From assembly GCF_905220415.1 (NCBI RefSeq), contig NC_059564.1, positions 5,716,501 through 5,780,500 on the forward strand: 64,000 nucleotides of DNA. The letters run 5' to 3'. This stretch comes from Colias croceus (taxonomy: Eukaryota > Arthropoda > Insecta > Lepidoptera > Pieridae). Shown one piece after another: positions 52,663 to 64,000 of the stretch. Position 1 is the first letter of the stretch. Each line of letters begins with the position of its first letter. The notes below the pieces were generated by a model that did no database searches, was not told the origin of the DNA, and saw only the letters and a list, made by a program, of their open reading frames with translations. Position numbers and translations under genes: made by a program.

Positions 52663-54838
52663 AATATTTCCCTGTTTTTTCATTGTTTTTTAAGTTTTGG
52701 TAGGTCAGTGTGATTCTACTAATAAAATTTAGATTTGCGATGTTGGTATTAAAATAATTAAACATGGCATATTTCTCGTATTCCGTATTAAATTTTTGGA
52801 TAACAATATAATATTATGTTCGTTATAATTTTATTATACTCGTGATTTTTATTAGATTTGAAACTTCGTAGTTATTGTTAAAAATAAAATATTTTTCTCC
52901 CCGTATCTGAAATGTTAAGGGAAAATAAATAAAATGGGTGCATAATTTAACTATGAGACTGCTTATGGACTTGTTAAGTTCATTTATTATAATGGAGAAA
53001 TACAGCTTAATGCTCATATTTTCTGTTTCTGTATACAACTTAAAAATTAGTAATGATTCAACTAATGTTGTCTATTTCTTATTTAGTTTAGCATTCTAAT
53101 AAATGAGAAAAAAATAAAGAATAAAATTGGCAATAAAAGCCCCGGCAAGGCAAAAGACGTGGGTTCGAATTCCGCCTCGTGATTTTTTCGATTCTTTAAA
53201 AATGTCCCTTTTATTAGGTTGCCTTTTTTTCAGTATTATTTAACTTAATCGTATCCGTCCTATAAATATATTAAATACCAATTCTTATAGTCTAATATAG
53301 ATAATAATCATATATAGGTACCATAGAAAACGTGTGTTTTTAATACTTATTATGTAAAAATTTAAATTTGAGGGCCTCAATACATACATAATATAGACAA
53401 CTCTATAAAACTTATATATCTAAAACGGCTTAACATATCATAAAAACAAATTATTATAGTTAGTCTACTATAAAACTTTTTGTCAAAAACTTTTTTGATT
53501 TTGTATTAGACATAACCAATATGGGATTGAAGACACGCTTTTTGAGTTATAACACTTCCTTTAATACATATTTTATTACTAAAGAAACGATTTTTGCATA
53601 ATATTACAAAAATGTGATATACTTAAATATGTTATTATTGTAAAAATAAATTAATGTCACACTTTCTTACATTTGTCTTCGCGTAATGTGTAAAAATTTA
53701 ACTTAAGTTTGTAAACCACGTGAATATATATTTTGCTTGTGTATTAGTGCTAAAAATAATGTATTTTTATGGCTATAAAAACTCGTGTATTTCTATAAAT
53801 CGAATCTGTATTTATATTGTTAAGTATGTTTTTATATATATTTTGTGTGAAATTTTGCATTAGTAAATGTTAATAAATGTATGAAGACTGATTTTGACTT
53901 TTATTTTAATACCTACATCTCATTACCTACATATTTAAAAACCTTTTTTTTTTTTGAGATTGCTGCAACTGCGTTTGGTTGCATATTAATATGATGAACT
54001 AGCTGTACCACACGTTTTCACCCGCGGACAAAACCGCGTACAAGATCAAGTATTGTGTTTTTCTGATGACCTATTTATACTCATGTAAAGTTTTATCCAA
54101 ATCCGTCCAGTAGTAAAAGAGAAACAAACATTCATACTTACAAATTTACACGTTATTAATATTAGTATTATAATTTAGGGTAAACCAAAATTCGACCCAA
54201 AATATACAGATATACCGGCTCCACATTAGTGCCGTGAATTCACGCGCGAACTCACGCCGTGAAGCCAACTCGAATTCTGTTTGACATTAGCATTACGACT
54301 GTCCAACGCGACGTAATGACGGTCGCAGTTATTGAACAGAATAATATTATTATCTTCAAAAAAAACTAACATTTCCACTATATGGAGTTTTCAAATAAAA
54401 ACGCGCATAGTTGCCGTTCCTGTAGAATTTCCGGGATAAAACCCTTAATATATGTTAATCCAAGTTACCCTCTATATGTGTGCTTAATTTCATTGTAATC
54501 GGTTCAGTAGTATTTGCGTGAAAGAGTAACAAACACACACATTGACATACACATCCATCCTCACAAACTTTCGCATTTATAATATTTGTAGTGTAGGATA
54601 GGACAAACTGTGTGGGTTCGTCCATGGTAATAGGTAACTATTATAATAACCCACAGCCACGGTCAAAATAAATTAGAAGTAACAGCGCCATCTACCGAAA
54701 TTTATAAAAATTTTAGTCATTCAAACTATGCATCTTGTTGAATCTTCCAATTTGAATGAATGAATGATTTTTTTCACCGCAGTAAGCAATTATAATATTA
54801 TATAACTATCTAGCCTCTTAAATATCTCTAGACACTAA

Positions 54839-55015
54839 AAAGATCGTGTCTGCCGAGCACACGTGTTAGAAATGAAACTTCTTTGGAAATATTATGCCAT
54901 ACCTACCAAAATCGTCGCCTAATCCGACGTGACGGTATTGCCATGACGCGACTGGACGCGACCTTCAAAATTTTACTCTCAACGCACCTAAAGAAGTTTC
55001 ACTTTTCACTTCAAA
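54839..55015 (-). mobile_element. AGTGAAACTTCTTT-family MITE, reverse
   Basis: It reads gtgtctgccgagcacacgtg, then gaaatgaaacttctttgg, the body, and aaagaagtttcacttttcac. It is the mirror of the copies at 36427 and 49181. Confidence 0.65.
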
Positions 55016-56062
55016 AACACATCATAAAATCGCTCCATTGAATAGTGTGAGAAATGTCGTGAAAGAAAATCATAAAGTTTGGTTGTAACATGTTTTAGTT
55101 AAAGTTTAGATTAATGTCAAATTTAACCAATTTATTCATTAGATTATTACTCCGACGTTCCGCACTCTTCAGCGATCGTGGTCACGGGAATTCTTAATAT
55201 ATAATGCTCGCATAAAATAAATACAGTAAACCTATCCAAGTCGTAAGTAAAATGACATCTCATTTTATATTTGTCGTTGCTGACAATAATTATTTAACGT
55301 TAACTTTAACGTTAGCTTCGATGAAACGAGCGGTTATAGTGTTAAAATTATGACGCCTTCTATAAAATTGTCAAATGGCGCAACTCATATATTCCCTAAC
55401 CGTTACTTTAACGTGTTTTTTTTTATTGCTAAAGTAAAAAGAGGATGTGTAAATGCAAATGTAATGGACCCATTACATGCTTTTATCTAGTAATAACTAA
55501 ATAATATGCGTTGTGACGCAACGTGAGAATAGGAATTCCTCAAAACCCTAATTATTACCATAGTTCATATTTTCTCTTTATTTTGCGAAATAAATATTCT
55601 CTAATTATTGCTTGGCCTCATAATAAAATACCGACATAGACTCTGTTTTTGAACTGCTTTAAAATTCTCTTAGCGTCGAATTGTAATTTAATGTTTGGTT
55701 TCTATTTACCTCATAATTTAAGGAAGTATTATTGGATACTGAAGTGCAATCTAACAAAATATATAAAATAAAATATGTTAACTTAAAATGAAACCTTGTG
55801 GGCTAACTAGCATATCGGTATTCAGTGCCCGGTGAGGTTTGGCTTTTCAATCAAACCTTTTAGATACGGTTAAAAATAATTGAGAGACTATCAAATATTG
55901 ACCATTATTTTTCATTAAAAATTTTTTTTTACTATGTTTCAATGTTCGATGAAATCGAAGCTTTTTAAAGATCACAAACAATACCATTTTCTAGTTTTAC
56001 ATTCATATTTAGATAAGCTAAAAGGTGTTTAATAAAACGAATAAAATAATATAATAAACTGA

Positions 56063-56068
56063 TTTATT
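56063..56068 (-). terminator. Candidate polyadenylation signal of VPS53
   Basis: AATAAA on the minus strand lies 60 bp after the TAG at 56128-56130. It is followed by AT-rich sequence, a plausible short 3' UTR. Confidence 0.55.
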
Positions 56069-56127
56069 TCATAATTAATACAACAATATTACAATACACA
56101 TAAATAAGTCTTTTTGCTTTTAAAGAA

Positions 56128-59100
56128 CTATTTACTAATCTCATTATTCGATTTCGAGGTTTCTTTAAACAGTGCGTCCAACGCACTTAGTTGCGTTTTA
56201 GATAATTTCGCTCCCTTCATATCCAGAACTTTGTGAAATTCTGCGATCGTACTCTCCGGTAATAATTGTAGAAACTGTCCCACAAAGCCTTCCAAATTAT
56301 TATCTAGAGGCGCCATTACCAGTTTTAAAATCATTTCAGCTTTCGTCATCAGTTTTATAACAACTTTTGTGTACGTGGTCGGCGCTTGTCTCTTCACTTC
56401 CGAGCCAATAGACGGCAGTTCTAACAACGCAGTTTTCAACATATGCGTGTCTAACAACAACTGTTCCGAACCAACCGTCGAAATCGGCTTACACTTATAG
56501 ATATTCTGAATAAATTTGGGGATGAAGGAATTTGCGAATCTTATACAGAATTGCGTGAAATACTTTCTCGAGGACGCCAAATTGTCTCGTAATACTGGGA
56601 CTGTGTTTTTTAGGTGCATGATTATTTGTGTAATGTACGAGCTTTGATCTCCAACGGTGTCGAAGTGAAGCCAGGATATTTTGGTCATAGCTTGTAGTGC
56701 GGGATCGCAGGCCAGCTCTAGATCTTGGACCAGAAGCTGGATACACGTGCTGATCATCTTGTGGAACAGATCTTGTTCTGGGCCGAGATCTATTTTATTG
56801 GCAAGTGCGGGGGAAACTTTCTCTTTGAGTTTCTCCTCCAAATGTACAGTTGTTTCGAGACAGTACTCCGATGTTGTTATCACGCTTGTAATTTTGGCGA
56901 TCTCCTGTTTTGTGTACCTGCGGATGAGAAAATTGTTTTAGAATAATTTTTTAAGACATATTTTTTAAATAAATTTAGTTTGTAGATGATGTATTTTTAT
57001 AGAAAAGTTACACAACTATAACCCGAGAACGGCAAAACAAATTTTAACGATTTTTTCTTGTAAATTTTCCATGCTTATTTTTGCTTCGTTGTTTTTTTAA
57101 TTTTTTAAGCGCATTGAGAGTCAAATTTCCAGGTCGCGTCATGACAATACCGTCACGTCATGGAGTAAAGCGACAATTTTGGTATTTTCGAATCTAGCCA
57201 AAGAAGTTTCACTTCTGCCACGTGTGTATGCACCTGTGGGTCGCGTCGTTCAGGAACGTGTGCAGGTTGGTGACGAGCGCGGGCACGGTGAGCGTGTGTG
57301 CGTGCGCGTGCGTGTGTGCGTGCGGCACACAACTGTGCAGCACATTGCGGGCGTATTCACGCAGGTACTTCTGGAACACGCCCGCGAGCTCTGAGGAGTA
57401 GATAATACATTGTTAGGTACATAGAAATTTAGATGGTGCCCGATTTTAGGCATGGGGGATACATTTTATACGCAAATAATAACGATGTAATGGACAAATT
57501 TGAACTTTCGAAATTAGATAGTATAAGGTTCAGCGACGAAATGTTGGTTTATCTAGGTGGTTGGGTGATCAAAGATTTTTCGTCATAAAATTGATCATCA
57601 GAAAATGCAAGAATTGCCATCATCAAATAAAACAAATTATAAAACGCTTCACTTCCCACTACTTCACACCCCCCCCCCCCCCCCCACTCACCAATCATAG
57701 GCTCCCCAGTGGACAGTCTCGCACACTGCGCTAAGCACTTCTTATAGAACAGGAACAGATCAGCGCAACTCGCGAGCACTCCGCCCGCTCCGCTACCCGT
57801 CTCCGATACTTCGCTCAGTTCCATCGTTTTTGCTTCCTTTATTCAATAAAATGTTAACTTTATAGCATTCAAATTGTACGGGCAATCTGTAGTCGTGAAT
57901 AATTAATTAAACAGAAGAATTAAATTACAAAAATTTACAGTAACGGTACCAATAATATTAATAATGAATGAGTAATAATGTCCTACACATCAGTGATGTA
58001 ATTTTTTGTCAATAATTTCACAAGCTGTCTAAATGAGCACTCCCAAACATGTGTAATGCAAATCTTAGTGAAGAACTCATGTCTCAAAATAAAATAAAAA
58101 TAAACTGTTATTTATTAATCATTCAAGAATTCTTAACAACATAATACATACTTTCGAATAATACACATCAATTTCAAAACGTTTTTTTTTAACTAAAGAT
58201 ATGGGAACCTTTATCAAAGGCTCTACACTAAGATAATCGCAAATCCATACTTAATATTATAAATGCGAAAGTAACTCTGTCTGTCTGTCTGTTACTCAAT
58301 CACGCCTTAACTACTGAACCAATTTGCATGAAATTTGGTATAGACCATTTTGATACCCGAGAAAGGACATAGGATAGGTTTTATCCCGGAAATTCCACGG
58401 GAACGGGAACTATGCGGATTTTCTTTGAAAACGCGGGCGAAGCCGCGGATAGAAAGCTAGTATCCAATATATTTAAATATCGAGTACATCCCATGCAAGC
58501 TAATGCTTGCTCCCTGATTTCTTACAACAAAAAATTAATAATTTACAGAACAAAAAAAAATATTTTTTTACAGCTAAAATCCCACAGATACCAATCAAAC
58601 AACTGACCTGTATAAACCTATCCATGAGTGACCGCAGGTTAGTGTCGAGACTCTGTATGTAGAGAGACAAGTGCGGCTCGAAGCAACTGCCGATTAATCC
58701 AAGCCACGGAGAACTGTTTGTGTTTTGTCCTTCTGTTTGTTCTGGTGTCTGTTTGTTTTAATTATTTATTTCAATTCTTAATAGTAGAAAATCATAACCA
58801 AACTTAGACACAAATGCATTAGAACGTAGCAATGTTGGAATGAAAGCAGAGTGGAAATAAATTATTATTCTTCTTTTAACAAAGGTTTAAGGTTTAAACT
58901 GTCTTACCACAAAAAAATTTAGACCGGGTTTAACTTTAAGCGGGGGTTCTGTTTAATCTGGTTTTGTCGTATTTCACATAGACAACTAAGTGACAGATCG
59001 ATGGTTAAAGTTAGACTGTGTTTAAATTGTTTTGTGGTAATACCAAAAGTGTTTAAATCGTCAGAACAAAACAAACTTGAAATGGGGCCAACTTTCAGAT

Positions 59101-62059
59101 AAATCGTCTTCTTTTTTTACAATACACACACATGTACAAATTGGTACACAAATATGTTTTTTCTGTAGTTTGATTGACTATTTTTATTATAATAAGATTG
59201 TTAAAATCTTCCTAGATATTTATTTTTAAGGATGGAAAGTCTAAGTAGCATATGTGAACTTACCTCGTTTTCATCATCAAACGATATTTCTTTAACACCA
59301 CCACTCGCTTCCAGAGTTTCCGTGTTTGGTTCTGTACCTGTAATATTTGTTAATATCATTCAGACGATCATTATAAAAACTACATATTCAAAATTCAAGA
59401 TTTTCGTCGTTAAAAAAAACGAAAAATGAGATATATTATGTCGTTTATACGAAAGAAATTTGTAGAACGAATAATGCAAGCGAACAGCCGCATTATTTTA
59501 ATACTTTAAACTGTTTAAAGTGAACCAAAATAAATTTATTTAGTAGGATCTTTTCTTATAAATTTTTTATCTACAACGTAGATAGAGCTTGGTGAAACAG
59601 TTTGATTAAAATTCTATCCGACGTAAATATAACAAGATAAACTCATGAAATTTTTGCACTGACACATGTAAATAAATAAATAAATAAATGTACAAAGTTT
59701 GAGTTAAATCTGTGCGTTTTAAGTGTGTAAAAACTAACTTTTCGCCTGCAGCTGCTCGCGTAGTCAAATGAAAACCCGCATTGTTTGGGCATACTGGGAT
59801 ACTCCCGTAAGATTTTTGGGATAAAAACTACCCTATGTGTTAATCCAAGTTTTTATTATGTGTGTGCCAAATTTCACGAAAATCAGTTCAGCAGTTTATG
59901 CGTGAAAGAATAACAAACCAATACGAAAAACTATCGCATTTCATTATCGCAGTTACGCCATATGGCGTATGTTGAGCGGAACATAAGTGATGTAGGCGGT
60001 GTCGTCTCCATATTATGTATATCTCAATGTCGCATTTATAATATTAGTAGGACATCTACTTCAGACTTTTTCCCCACATACGCACCGATGAAGCGCTTGT
60101 GCAGCAGCAGCTCGAAGTTGTGCGTCTGCTGTATGGCGTACAGCAGCAGCTTGCAGTCCAGCTCGCTGCGTCGAGCAGCCATCAGTGACGTCAGACTGTC
60201 GCGGGTCACCTGTAGTTATGTGCTCTTTCAGTGCGGGATAAACTTGCTGGCTTGGTTACACCATATTAGTAGTTACAGTTTAGATTAATGTCAATTTAAA
60301 CAGTAACAGTTACGTTGAGTTTTCTACCATTTCATAAAATGGTCACATTTCATGAAATGTTGTGGTTTGAGCAGATCAATGATAAGAAATCGTTTCTCGA
60401 TATGGGCAACTAAACGCGCGGGTTTTTTCATGAAATGGTCAAAATTATTTGATATAAAATAGATTGCGTGTTTTATAACTAATAAAAATTATATTTTATT
60501 TCGTTTCAAATAATTGTTTAAGTTGGTAAAATTATTTGTTTAATTATTTTACTAGACTTTGTTACAAAATTTAATTAATTCTATTTGTTTCTTAAATAAT
60601 ATAGCTGACTGATTGACTTAAATAATAAACAATTACTTAAAATATTCCGAAATTTTTAAATACTTTATGGACTTCCTATATTTTATAATATGATCTGGGC
60701 AAATGTGGATGACAAAATCGTGAAACATTGACCATTTAAAAATCTGGTCAAACTAATTGACCACAACATGAAATGCGACCATTTCATGAAATGATTGATC
60801 ATTTCATGAAGTGAGCAAATTAACGATATGGCCACGACACATATATTATACACTCGATAAACAACGATATTATTGAATATAGAGTATATTAACCACCACT
60901 ACTTTTCCCCACCACTAACCTTACAAAACTGATAGGCGATCCTCTCACTGAGCCTCCAATGCGCCGGGAACACGTTGGCGAGCGTCTGCTCAAACGACAG
61001 CAAGTGCTTCTTGAGCCACGCGTAGCGACGCGACACGTGCGATAACCACGCTTGCTCCTGTTCCGCGGAGAACAGGTGCTCGTACTCCTAGAGGACATAT
61101 TATTTATTTATTTATTTATAACACTTCATTGTACAATATAGGAAATGTGGTACAAATTAATGAGGTACAAAAATTTTGCATAATAGGCGGCCTTGTTGCT
61201 ACACAGCAATCTCTGCCAGGCAACCTGGTAGGAAAGGAAATGTGAGAAGAATAAGGATAGCGCAATTATTTACTTCTTTATGGCGCACACGGAAAACTCG
61301 AACAGAAAATGCTTCAAATTAGACGAAAACATGTTCATTAAATAAAATCAATCAATAAATCAATGTTCATTGACCAAAAAGTGCGTCATTTCACACCAGA
61401 AATATACCAATTTTAATTTACATGGCGTGAGTTTTCTTTCTATTTGACGCAAATCGGGTCTGTATGTCATTTGGAACTGTTTGAAGTACCTAAATTTATT
61501 TATTATCTGTGTTTATTTTAAATTGCGTGCCTTCAATTTGCGGTGTATAATCTATGCTCTCCATCGAAGTGATTGTAACGTACGAAAAAAGTAATCTTAT
61601 TAAATCTGCTTAAAATACAAGAAAAGCATTTTATTTGCTACTTCCGGTGTCTTCGCTCACACCTGTATCAGTGTGGGGAAAGAGTACCGGGGCTAGGCCC
61701 CCCAACTCTGATCTCTCGCGCCTCTCGCAACTACGAGAGGGTCCCTGGAGGACCCCACAGTATTATGAGGTCATGTTCTGGTTACTGTTCGCTTCTTGCG
61801 TTTGCTCTTCGGTCTACAGCTCGCCGACGCGTCCCCCACCCAGCCAACCTGCCCACGGCGACTCGGGGTTTGCGTTTCCGCGAACTGGGAATATTTGGCA
61901 CTCTGCAACAGGAACCTATTACATCGTCACACACACGCACCTGCAGCTGCAGCCGCACGAGCCAGGCGAGCAGGTCGGTGCGCGCGCGCGGCTGCAGCGC
62001 GTCCAGCGCGCCGCACGCGTCGCCCAGCGTGCGCGCCGACACCGCGCCTGCAGCCGCGC
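56128..62059 (-). CDS. VPS53: VPS53, GARP/EARP tethering subunit, 8 C-terminal exons
   Basis: VPS53 joins VPS51, VPS52 and VPS54 (GARP) or VPS50 (EARP) to tether endosome-derived vesicles at the trans-Golgi or recycling endosomes. Exons in order: 62059-61941, 61087-60920, 60209-60086, 59337-59264, 58748-58608, 57836-57692, 57390-57234 and 56917-56128 with stop TAG. Phases join throughout, giving about 571 residues. Family motifs: [10 protein letters not shown] and [80 protein letters not shown], and the C-terminal [13 protein letters not shown]. The N-terminal coiled-coil exons lie past 64000. The acceptor at 57836 is the least certain boundary. Exon 57390-57234 carries a His/Ala/Thr stretch encoded by a GT-rich microsatellite. 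Confidence 0.94.
57104..57232 (+). mobile_element. AGTGAAACTTCTTT-family MITE touching a VPS53 splice donor
   Basis: The block gagagtcaaatttccaggtc through gccaaagaagtttcacttct and gccacgtgtgta is the right part of the family; the left terminal repeat is missing. The VPS53 donor (minus strand GTGCATACACACGTGG) starts at 57233, so the first intronic bases are the element's own end. Confidence 0.6.
57669..57685. repeat. Run of 17 C next to a VPS53 splice donor
   Basis: On the coding (minus) strand this is a G17 run starting 7 nt into the intron after ATTG|GTGAGT at 57692. G runs there can act as splicing enhancers or form quadruplexes; its length is likely polymorphic. Confidence 0.85.
58247..58460 (+). 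mobile_element. Helitron-like element
   Basis: It starts catacttaatattataaatg and ends gcgggcgaagccgcggatag with CTAG at 58457-58460. It is close to the copy at 4987-5205. Confidence 0.6.
58904..59040. mobile_element. Short MITE, TTACCACAAAA ends
   Basis: Left ttaccacaaaaaaatttaga; right, in reverse, ttaccacaaaacaatttaaa. It is about 137 bp, without an ORF, in a VPS53 intron. Confidence 0.5.
59735..59945 (-). mobile_element. Helitron-like element, decayed
   Basis: Reverse copy with cgcgtagtcaaatgaaaacc and gaataacaaaccaatacgaa. It keeps the body but has lost CTAG. It lies in a VPS53 intron. Confidence 0.45.
60325..60815. mobile_element. DNA-transposon-like element with nested palindromic ends
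   Basis: The left end accatttcataaaatggtca continues to catttcatgaaatgttgtgg. The right end in reverse begins atcatttcatgaaatggtcg and continues to catttcatgttgtgg. The terminal repeats (about 40 bp) are themselves palindromic (ATTTCATGAAAT). There is no ORF. It lies in a VPS53 intron. Confidence 0.55.
61630..61930. other. GC-rich unassigned stretch inside a VPS53 intron
   Basis: About 300 bp much richer in GC than the surrounding intron, directly 3' of VPS53 exon 62059-61941. It contains inverted motifs (ctctcgcgcctctcgcaact, agtaccggggctaggccccc). On the minus strand a frame of about 45 codons reads [19 protein letters not shown] and [19 protein letters not shown] suspect a transposon-derived fragment but cannot name it. 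Confidence 0.4.
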
Positions 62060-62235
62060 CTGCCCACAACAATGCGACGCGTCATACATTTCGGCGTTTT
62101 GTTGTCAAATTTAAAAAAAATCACCCATACTTATTACAATAGTAAAAACTCTAAAATATAATGTATAAAGTTTGTAAGAATGATTAGCAAAAACACCTAA
62201 AATGACAACAAAAACGACAATAGTCTATCGACATA

Positions 62236-63823
62236 TAATGATCAATCAAGAATCGATCAATCGATCGATCAATCAATCAATCAATTGAATCGATCAATCA
62301 TTCAATAAATCGATCAATCAATCGATTGAATCGATCAATCGATCGATCAATCAATTAATCAATCGATTGAATCGAATTATTGATCGATCAATAATCGATT
62401 AATCGATCGATCAATCAATCAATCGATCAATAAATCGATCAATCAATCAATCGATTGAATCGATCAATCAATCGATCAATCGATCAATCGATCAATCAAT
62501 CAATCAATCGAATGAATCGATCAATAAATCGATCGATCAATCAATTAATCAATTAATCAATCGATCGATCAATCGATTGAATCGATCAATCAATCGATCA
62601 ATCAATTGAATTGATCAATCTATTGAATCGATCAATCGATCTATCAATCAATCGATCTATCAATCAATCAATTAATTGAATCGATCAATCATTCAATAAA
62701 TCGATCAATAAATTGAATTGATCAATCTATTGAATCGATCAATCGATCGATCAATCAATCAATCAATTGAATCGATCAATCATTCAATAAATCGATCAAT
62801 CGATCGATTGAATCGATCAATCGATCGATCAATCAATTAATCAATCGATTGAATCGAATTATTGATCGATCAATAATCGATCAATCGATCGATCAATAAA
62901 TCGATCAATCAATCAATCACTCGATTGAATCGATAAATCAATCAATCGATTGAATCGATCAATCAATCAATCAATCAATTAATCAATCGATTGAATCGAT
63001 TTAATCGAACAATCGATCGATCAATCGACCAATCAATCGATCAATCAATCAATAATCAATCGATCAAAGAATCGATCAATCAATCAATTAATCAATCAAT
63101 CGATCAATCAATAAATCAATCGATTGAATAGATTGAATCGATCAATCAATCAATCGATTGAATCAATCAATCGATCGATCAATCAATCGATTGAATCGAT
63201 CAATAAATCGAATGAATCGATCAATAAATCGATCAATCAATCAATTAATCGATCGATTGAATCGATCAATCAATCGATTGAATTGATCAATCAATCGATT
63301 GAATCGATCAATCGATCAATAAAACGATCAATCAATCAATCGATCAATCAATTAATCAATCGATTGAATCGATCAATCGATCAATAATCAATCAATCGAA
63401 TCGATCAATAATCAATCAATCGATTGATCAATCAATAAATCGATCAATCGAATGAATCGATCAATAAATAGATCAATCAATCAATTAATCGATCAATCGA
63501 TCGATTGAATCGATCAATCGATCAATCAATAAATCGATCAATCAATCAATCGATCAATCAATCAATCAATTGAATTGATCAATCGATTGAATCAATCAAT
63601 CTATTGAATCGATCAATCAATCAATCGATTGAATCAATTTATTGATTGATCAATTGATTGAACGATCGATTATTGATCGATCGATCGATTCATTAATCGA
63701 TGGATCGATTTATTGATTGATCGATTGATTGATCGATCGATTGATTGATTATTGATCGATTCGATTGATTGATTATTGATCGATTCAATCGATTGATTGA
63801 TTGATTGATCGATTCACGGGGAC
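62236..63823. repeat. AATC/GATC simple satellite with strand switch
   Basis: About 1.6 kb built almost only from atcaatcaatcgatc and cgattgaatcgatcaat words, with a very high density of GATC, ATCGAT and AATCGATT. Until about 63620 the plus strand is AATC-rich; after it becomes GATT-rich, so the array is a large inverted repeat around 63630. It occupies the VPS53 intron at the window edge. Open frames across it (for example near 63124-63387) are by-products of the repeat. Confidence 0.95.
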
Positions 63824-64000
63824 TCATGTTGATGGAATTTCACTTATTTCGATGATATTTTAATTATTTTGAAATAAAAATTGCGTCTAGCACCTATTTA
63901 ACAACGAAAAAAACGTCTTGCGATAAAAAATGTATGTCTGATGGATCTATCTAAAGGCAAAAGATTAAAAATTACGCGTTAAAAATGACTAAAGTTAAGT
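63824..64000. other. Unique AT-rich sequence, presumed VPS53 intron
   Basis: No exon or repeat is recognised between the satellite and the window end. The remaining VPS53 exons must lie further right. Confidence 0.6.

Larger units (their letters stand above)
52491..56127. other. Convergent intergenic region between the GalNAc-transferase and VPS53
   Basis: The two genes end facing each other 3.6 kb apart. The region contains 3' UTRs, a short tRNA-like SINE fragment near 53135-53185 (B box gtgggttcgaattcc), Helitron-like copies at about 53999-54170 and 54390-54598, and a reverse AGTGAAACTTCTTT MITE at 54839-55015. I see no exon elsewhere in it. Confidence 0.7.

Noticed and set aside
53135..53185. 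tRNA gene
   Set aside because: Only a B-box-like stretch (gtgggttcgaattcc) remains; no cloverleaf can be built by eye.
61635..62161. Several overlapping plus-strand frames of 120-160 codons
   Set aside because: They lie opposite the GC-rich VPS53 exon 62059-61941; only the minus-strand frame fits the family and splice sites.
63124..63387. Ser/Asn/Ile repeat protein
   Set aside because: The frame is a product of the AATC satellite, whose 4-bp words read as SINQ-type peptides; no coding signal.

Overview
This is animal nuclear DNA, almost certainly from a moth or butterfly (Lepidoptera). The evidence is short coding exons with GT-AG introns, AT-rich introns, and dense repeats of kinds I know from lepidopteran genomes: tRNA-derived SINEs, Helitron-like elements ending in CTAG, CR1-like LINE 3' ends and an R1-clade retrotransposon. 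The species cannot be read from the sequence. Exon boundaries were placed by hand from splice sites, reading phase and remembered protein families. In every gene the phases join without a break.

Layout. (1) 620-14371, minus strand: LMAN1/ERGIC-53, an ER-to-Golgi lectin cargo receptor; eight exons are in the window and the 3' end lies beyond position 1. Its fifth exon is followed by about nine near-identical 154-bp tandem copies of part of itself (2528-4068). (2) 16388-22168, plus strand: a nine-exon gene for a 388-residue protein I do not recognise, head to head with LMAN1. (3) 25892-52490, plus strand: a polypeptide N-acetylgalactosaminyltransferase (pgant/GALNT family, mucin-type O-glycosylation in the Golgi). 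It has three tandem alternative versions of the exon carrying the catalytic Asp-x-His motif, the relic of a fourth, and a charged C-terminal extension of about 636 residues that doubles the usual family length. Two LINEs with intact ORFs lie in its introns: a CR1/Jockey-like element between alternative exons 4a and 4b, and an R1-clade element in an AC microsatellite between exons 16 and 17. (4) 56128-62059, minus strand: VPS53, a GARP/EARP tethering subunit acting in endosome-to-Golgi return; eight 3' exons are present and the N-terminal exons lie beyond position 64000. The VPS53 intron at the right edge holds about 1.6 kb of AATC/GATC-type simple satellite that flips strand near 63630.

Three of the four genes act in the early secretory and Golgi pathway: cargo export, O-glycosylation and retrograde tethering. 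This is probably chance proximity, since they lie on both strands with kilobases between them. The rest is introns and intergenic DNA filled with non-autonomous transposons, many recognisable by terminal inverted repeats and target duplications.

The best candidate for something undescribed is the GalNAc-transferase locus: mutually exclusive catalytic exons, whose frame arithmetic penalises skipping or double inclusion, combined with a long repetitive luminal tail. The LMAN1 exon-derived minisatellite is second.
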